A stretch of 33,815 nt of DNA, taken from assembly GCA_004282895.1 (NCBI GenBank), contig SHLQ01000011.1, positions 1 through 33,815 of the forward strand. Reading direction: 5' to 3'. A program made the translations under genes and the position numbers. The notes below the pieces were generated by a model. The model did no database searches. It saw nothing but the letters and a program-made list of their open reading frames with translations, and was not told the DNA's origin. Positions 29,004 to 33,815 of this stretch are shown here, piece by piece. Source of the stretch: Acidimicrobiales bacterium (GTDB lineage: Bacteria > Actinomycetota > Acidimicrobiia > Acidimicrobiales > SHLQ01). Numbering within the stretch: the stretch's first letter is position 1; the number at the start of each line of letters is the position of its first letter.

Positions 29004-29771
29004 GTGACGATGACGGGTGGCCTGCTGACTCAGATCACGCCAGACCCGCCGGGACTGGCCAAGCGGGTGGTGATGACGCAGCAGTGGACGGAATTGGCCT
29101 ACTTACACTGGTCGTATGACCCTGCGGAAGTGCAGCGTTTGCTTCCAGACGGCATCACGGTCGATACGTTCGAGGGTCGGGCGTGGGTGGGGCTCATTCC
29201 CTTCGAGATGCGCGACGTACGCCTGCGGCCAGCACCGGTCCTCCCGTGGGTTGGCAACTTCATCGAGATCAACGTTCGGACGTACGTCACTGACCGGTTC
29301 GGCCGACGAGCAGTGTGGTTCTTCTCGCTTGATGTGCCTCGCTCGCTGGTCGTTGGCGTGGCGAGAACGGCATTCGCGCTCCCGTACTGCTGGGCCAAGG
29401 CAGGTCACGAGCGCACCGACGATCGGCATCACTATTGGATGACGAGGCGCTGGCCAACGGCTTCACCCGCGCGGGCGGACATGCGGTTCCGAGTCGGAGA
29501 CCGGATAGCAGACGCCGATGTCAGCGATCTTGATCACTTCCTCAGCGCCCGCTGGGCGTTGCTGACCACCCGTGGCTCGCGGGTGGAATACGGACGAGTT
29601 GAGCATCCCCGATGGCCATTGCATCACGTACATGACGTCGAGATAACGGAAGATGCGTTGGTAGCCGCCGGGCTTCCATCGCCCGAAGGAAAGCCGCACG
29701 CGCTCTACTCACCGGGCGTGGACGTGCGTCTGGCCTGGCTCGACAAGATCACAAACGAGGAGACCCCATGA
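29004..29771 (+). CDS. DUF2071-like (YqjF) family protein
   Basis: MTQQWTELAYLHWSYDPAEVQRLLPDGITVDTFEGRAWVGLIPFEMRDVR...EINVRTYVTD. Start 29004 (GTG) or 29010 (ATG). Confidence 0.87.
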   Translation: MTMTGGLLTQITPDPPGLAKRVVMTQQWTELAYLHWSYDPAEVQRLLPDGITVDTFEGRAWVGLIPFEMRDVRLRPAPVLPWVGNFIEINVRTYVTDRFGRRAVWFFSLDVPRSLVVGVARTAFALPYCWAKAGHERTDDRHHYWMTRRWPTASPARADMRFRVGDRIADADVSDLDHFLSARWALLTTRGSRVEYGRVEHPRWPLHHVHDVEITEDALVAAGLPSPEGKPHALYSPGVDVRLAWLDKITNEETP

Positions 29772-30472
29772 CCGCCCCTTCTGCTTCATCCGACGTGGCT
29801 TCTTCGCCTTCCGTGCTCATTGCAGGCGCAACGGGCGGTTTGGGCTCGGCCATCGCCAAGAACCTCGCGGCACGTGGTGCGACCCTGACGCTTGTGTCGA
29901 GAGATGCCGATCGGCTGGCAGGTCTCGACGTGCCTGGCCACCGAATCCCACTGGACCTGCGCGATCCCGATGCGTGTCGGGAGGCGGTTCGGATCGCTCA
30001 TGAACGCGGCGGCGGCTTGGATGTCGTGGTGAATGCCGTGGGGGTCGTGGCGTTCGGGCCGGTGGAAGATCTGTCCGTCGACGTCGTCGAGGAGCTCTTC
30101 ATCACGAACACGTTCCTCCCGATCTTCCTTGCCCAGGCAGCCCTAGGCGCGCTGGCCGCAGGTGGGGTGCTCGTGAACATCTCGGGAGTCATCGCGGAAC
30201 AGAACCTCCCAGGAATGGCTGCCTACGGCGCGTCGAAGGCGGCGACGCGTTCCTTTGACGAAGCCCTTGCGAGGGAGGCCCGCCGCAAGAAGATTCGGGT
30301 CATCGATGCCCGTCCACCGCACACGGAGACAGGTTTGGCCACCCGTCCGGTCGCGGGCACCGCGCCCCGGATGCCCGTGGGGCTCGCCCCGGACGATGTT
30401 GCAGCCACGATCTGTGATGCGATCATGTCCGACGTTTCGGATCTTCCCAGCTCTGCGTTCGCATCCTCGTGA
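29768..30472 (+). CDS. Short-chain dehydrogenase/reductase
   Basis: LIAGATGGLGSAIAKNLAARGA, YGASK catalytic motif; ATGA overlap with upstream gene. Confidence 0.9.
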   Translation: MTAPSASSDVASSPSVLIAGATGGLGSAIAKNLAARGATLTLVSRDADRLAGLDVPGHRIPLDLRDPDACREAVRIAHERGGGLDVVVNAVGVVAFGPVEDLSVDVVEELFITNTFLPIFLAQAALGALAAGGVLVNISGVIAEQNLPGMAAYGASKAATRSFDEALAREARRKKIRVIDARPPHTETGLATRPVAGTAPRMPVGLAPDDVAATICDAIMSDVSDLPSSAFASS

Positions 30473-30891
30473 CCGTTCTGATCATCAGCACGGTTGCGGC
30501 CTGGGGGATGGTCGGCGTCATCTGGACAATGCAGCTTGTGCACTACCCAATGCTTGCAGCCATCTCGGAACTACTGCCGGGAACCGCAGCCCAACGCCAT
30601 CAGCGCAACGTGACTTGGGTGGTTGGTCCGCTCATGGCTGCGGAGGGAGTCACATCGTTGATACTCCTGTTTGATCGCCCGGACACCATGTCGGCACTCG
30701 CCGCCTGGACCGCAGCGATCCTGCTCGGTGTGGCCCTCCTGTCGACTGTGCTGCTCCAAGTCCCCTTGCATGGGCGCTTGGCCGAGGGGCATGACGCAGA
30801 TGCCGCGAGGAAGCTGATCACAACGAACTGGATTCGTACGGTGGCCTGGACCGCCCGGGGACTGGTGCTGGCGTTCGCCCTCGGCCTCTGA
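30469..30891 (+). CDS. Small integral membrane protein of unknown function
   Basis: 140 aa with about four hydrophobic segments; GTG start overlapping the SDR stop (GTGA). Confidence 0.75.
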   Translation: MTVLIISTVAAWGMVGVIWTMQLVHYPMLAAISELLPGTAAQRHQRNVTWVVGPLMAAEGVTSLILLFDRPDTMSALAAWTAAILLGVALLSTVLLQVPLHGRLAEGHDADAARKLITTNWIRTVAWTARGLVLAFALGL

Positions 30892-30925
30892 CCATGCTCC
30901 CGCTCAGCCGTGACACGATGGGGGA

Positions 30926-31783
30926 ATGAACGCCAATCCGCTACGTCCGGTCGAATCCACTGACGTCGAGACCTTTGACCGCGACGGCGTCGTGTTCCTG
31001 CCCGGGATGTTCGACCGCGAGTGGATTGAGCTTCTTCGAGCGGGACTCGAGACGAACCGAGCCCACCCGACGACGCGGTCTCGTATCTGGGACCGTGACG
31101 CCGAAGGTCGCACCATGTTCTACGACAGTCAGGCCTGGCAAGGAGTCGATGAGTATCGCGAGTTCGTCTTTGAGTCTCCGGCAGCCAAGATCGCCGCAGA
31201 TCTGATGCGAGCAACGACCGTCAACTTCTTCTTCGATGCTGTTTTCGTTCGCTCGCCCGGAACCCAGTTCTCCACACCATGGCATCAGGACGAGCCCTAT
31301 TGGTCGGTCGATGGCTTCAACACCTGCAGCATCTGGATGCCGCTGGTGCCGGTAGCTGCGAAGAACGCGCTTTCGTTTGTGCCGCGCTCGCATCGGTCCG
31401 CCACCGTCTTTGATCAGTACAACTTCGGCGATCTCAATCCGGACGGGCAATCGGCGGTGGACATGGTTGACTTCGGCGCGATCGCGGAGGACGAGTTCCC
31501 CGACATCGACGCCGACCCGGAGCGGTGGGGAGTCGTGAACTGGGACATGGAACCGGGCGACTGCATCGCGTTCAACAGCCGGATGATGCACGGCGGATCA
31601 GGCCAGCTGCCGGACGACGTCGGGCTGGAAGTGTTCACCACGAAGTGGCTCGGCGACGACGTATCGGTCATCTTTCGCGAATGCGGCATGGATCCTGACC
31701 ACACCGAGGTCATGAAAGCGGCCGGGCTCAAGCCTGGTGATCGGCCCGAGGGTGAGCTCTATCCGCGAATTCTGACCAGATAG
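30926..31783 (+). CDS. Phytanoyl-CoA dioxygenase (PhyH) family protein
   Basis: FDRDGVVFLPGMFD, PWHQDEPYW (HxD), MMHGGSG distal histidine. Confidence 0.9.
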   Translation: MNANPLRPVESTDVETFDRDGVVFLPGMFDREWIELLRAGLETNRAHPTTRSRIWDRDAEGRTMFYDSQAWQGVDEYREFVFESPAAKIAADLMRATTVNFFFDAVFVRSPGTQFSTPWHQDEPYWSVDGFNTCSIWMPLVPVAAKNALSFVPRSHRSATVFDQYNFGDLNPDGQSAVDMVDFGAIAEDEFPDIDADPERWGVVNWDMEPGDCIAFNSRMMHGGSGQLPDDVGLEVFTTKWLGDDVSVIFRECGMDPDHTEVMKAAGLKPGDRPEGELYPRILTR

Positions 31784-31796
31784 CTGATCCGACCCC

Positions 31797-32954
31797 TCAG
31801 ACGATCGTCTCCAGGTGTCGCTCAAGCGCCGCGACACTCTGCGGTACGTCCCGTCGACCGATGCCGATACGGAACCGGTCCTCGGGGATTGCGCCAAGCT
31901 CGGATTCGTACACCGTGTATGGCAACAGGAACACGCCGCTTTCCTCGACGGCACGGCGGCAGAACTCGGCCGGACCCTCGGGCCCGAGATACCTCGGGAA
32001 GGTCACACAGCCGCCCACGGGAGTCTCGTACTCGAAGAGGTCGGGGTGTCGTTGCGCGAACTCGGTCACGATCTGGTCGTTGGCGGCAACGATCGCCCGA
32101 TTGCGGTCGAGGATCACGTCGCCGTGGTTCAGCGCCACTGTTGCCAGAAGCTCGCTGGGAGCGGAGTTGCAGATGCTCGTGTAGTGCTTGGCCTTCTCCA
32201 GTCGACCCAGGGCACCAACATCCTGGGAGGCGACCCATCCAACCCGAAGGCCGGGGAGTCCATAGGCCTTCGAGGTGACGGAGATGGACAACGCGCTCGG
32301 GTTGATGTCGGCGGCAGCGGCGATGGTGTCGTCCGGGTTTGTTTCCACTCCGCGGTAGACCTCATCGCTTACCACTCGAATGCCCCGTTCGTGACAGAGC
32401 GCATTGAATGCGGACCACGTTTCATGGTCCGGAACGAAACCGGTCGGATTGTTGGGAAAGTTGACCGACACGAGTGATGTTTCGGCTCGAAGGAGTGACT
32501 CGAATCGCTCGAGGTCGAGCTCCCACCGCAGGTCGGCTCCGGTTCCGGACCACAGCGGAAGGCCGCTCACCGCCACACCGGTTGCCAGCGGTATTGATTC
32601 AATCGACTGATAGTTGGGGACGTTCACGATGACGTGTTCGCCCGGTTCGACGAACAGCTGCATGGCCCAGAAGAGCGCCTCACCTGCACCGGCGAATCCG
32701 AGCACGTTCGAGGAGGTGAGGGACTCGTAGGAGCCAGCGATGGCAGCTCGCAACGGCTCTGTCCCCCAGGTTGGGGTGTATCCGAGGTGCAGGTTCTCGT
32801 ACGCCTGGAGGTCCTCATCCGTACCGAGTGCCAACAGCTCCGCGACTGTCATCGATTCGGCGTCTGAGGCCGTTAGGTGATGTCGGGCCGTGAACTCCCA
32901 CGTACTGAAGTACGTCTCCAGCTTGAACTCGGGTAATACAAGACGGCCGTTCAT
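31797..32954 (-). CDS. PLP-dependent aminotransferase class I/II
   Basis: VNVPNYQSIESIP, NFPNNPTGFVPD, VVSDEVYRGVE, SVTSKAYGLPGLRVGW. Start revised to ATG 32954. Confidence 0.88.
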   Translation of the reverse strand: MNGRLVLPEFKLETYFSTWEFTARHHLTASDAESMTVAELLALGTDEDLQAYENLHLGYTPTWGTEPLRAAIAGSYESLTSSNVLGFAGAGEALFWAMQLFVEPGEHVIVNVPNYQSIESIPLATGVAVSGLPLWSGTGADLRWELDLERFESLLRAETSLVSVNFPNNPTGFVPDHETWSAFNALCHERGIRVVSDEVYRGVETNPDDTIAAAADINPSALSISVTSKAYGLPGLRVGWVASQDVGALGRLEKAKHYTSICNSAPSELLATVALNHGDVILDRNRAIVAANDQIVTEFAQRHPDLFEYETPVGGCVTFPRYLGPEGPAEFCRRAVEESGVFLLPYTVYESELGAIPEDRFRIGIGRRDVPQSVAALERHLETIV

Positions 32955-33001
32955 CGATCCATCATGACGCGGATCAATAGGGACCACCGCTCTGCTCCAC
33001 C

Positions 33002-33007
33002 TACAAT
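33002..33007 (+). promoter_or_regulatory. Putative -10 element (TACAAT)
   Basis: TACAAT 30 nt upstream of a GTG start that has AGGAGG at 33026-33031. Confidence 0.35.
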
Positions 33008-33036
33008 CGGGCAAACCCCGCGTCCAGGAGGACTAC

Positions 33037-33815
33037 GTGAACGTCGACTTCGATCAGATCATCGATCGCAGCAATACCAATGCCGTCGCTCGGCACGGCT
33101 TTCGTAGGTACCTCTTCGACGGTGACGACTTTCCGATGCCGTGCGACGATGACGATGCCATGTCCATGTGGGTTGCCGATATGGCGTTTGCGTCCGCTCC
33201 AGCGGCGGTCGACGCGATGCGCGCACGGCTCGACCATCCGATCTTCGGATACACCGCGGTGTTCGACGACGAGCTGTTCGACGCCTATCGAGACTGGTGC
33301 GTCGAGCAGTACGACTGGAAACCCGAGCGTGACCATTTCCTGACCTCTCCCGGTGTTGTCCCTGCGCTCTACGACCTTGTCGAACACATACTCAAGCCGG
33401 GCGAGCAGGTGCTCACCCTGACGCCTGCCTATGGCCACTTCAAGAACGCGAGTGACTATCACGGCATCAACTTGGTTACATCCGGACTTATTGAGGACGA
33501 GAACGGACGTTTCGACGTCGACTTTGCCGATCTTGAAGCGAAACTCGCCGACCCGAGCATGCGGATGTTCTTCCTGTGCCATCCGCACAATCCGACGGGG
33601 CGGGTTTTCAGCGACGACGAACTGCGCCGCATGGCTGAGCTCTGCTTCGCCAACGATGTGCTTGTCGTGAGTGACGAGATTCATTGTGATCTGCTGCGCC
33701 ATGGCGTCACCCACACGCCGATGGTGAAACTCTTCCCGGATTCAGATCAGATCATCACCTGCATGTCGGCGAGCAAGACGTTCAATCTGGCTGGACTCGG
33801 TACGGCAATCGTCAT
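33037..33815 (+). CDS. MalY/PatB-type PLP-dependent C-S lyase/aminotransferase, 3'-truncated by the window edge
   Basis: Not in the supplied ORF track because no stop is in the window. The frame from GTG 33037 stays open to 33815: MNVDFDQIIDRSNTNAVARHGF..., MWVADMAF, FGYTAV, HPHNPTGRVFS, VVSDEIHCDL, SASKTFNLAGLGTAIV. Confidence 0.88.
   Translation, partial: MNVDFDQIIDRSNTNAVARHGFRRYLFDGDDFPMPCDDDDAMSMWVADMAFASAPAAVDAMRARLDHPIFGYTAVFDDELFDAYRDWCVEQYDWKPERDHFLTSPGVVPALYDLVEHILKPGEQVLTLTPAYGHFKNASDYHGINLVTSGLIEDENGRFDVDFADLEAKLADPSMRMFFLCHPHNPTGRVFSDDELRRMAELCFANDVLVVSDEIHCDLLRHGVTHTPMVKLFPDSDQIITCMSASKTFNLAGLGTAIV

Overview
This is a high-GC, gene-dense bacterial window, probably from an actinobacterium. 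That placement is an inference from an F420-type LLM oxidoreductase, a mycothiol-type DinB-like protein and several leaderless-looking starts. I support 32 protein-coding genes, two of them truncated by the window edges, plus a few putative regulatory sites. I saw no rRNA, tRNA, CRISPR array or transposase. Two regions stand out. (A) A tightly coupled minus-strand operon (18619 to 13213) encodes carbamate kinase, a YgeW-like carbamoyltransferase, a YgeY-like M20 hydrolase, a UroD-like methyltransferase and a B12-binding corrinoid protein. About 8.4 kb away lies a second coupled pair: a non-pyrrolysine MttB-family methyltransferase and a dimethylglycine-dehydrogenase-like FAD/GcvT protein. (B) A plus-strand run (4890 to 11755) encodes CopA, CopZ, a divergent PLP fold-type I enzyme, an M19-like protein that appears to lack part of the canonical metal site, a conserved unknown 559-aa protein and a DUF3726-like protein. 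The right half carries a 1-Cys peroxiredoxin behind an 18-bp perfect palindrome, a large BNR/Asp-box protein with no signal peptide, and a bidirectional locus with three Fe(II)/2OG-type oxygenases, SDRs and SRPBCC proteins. All family calls come from motif recognition by eye; no searches were run.
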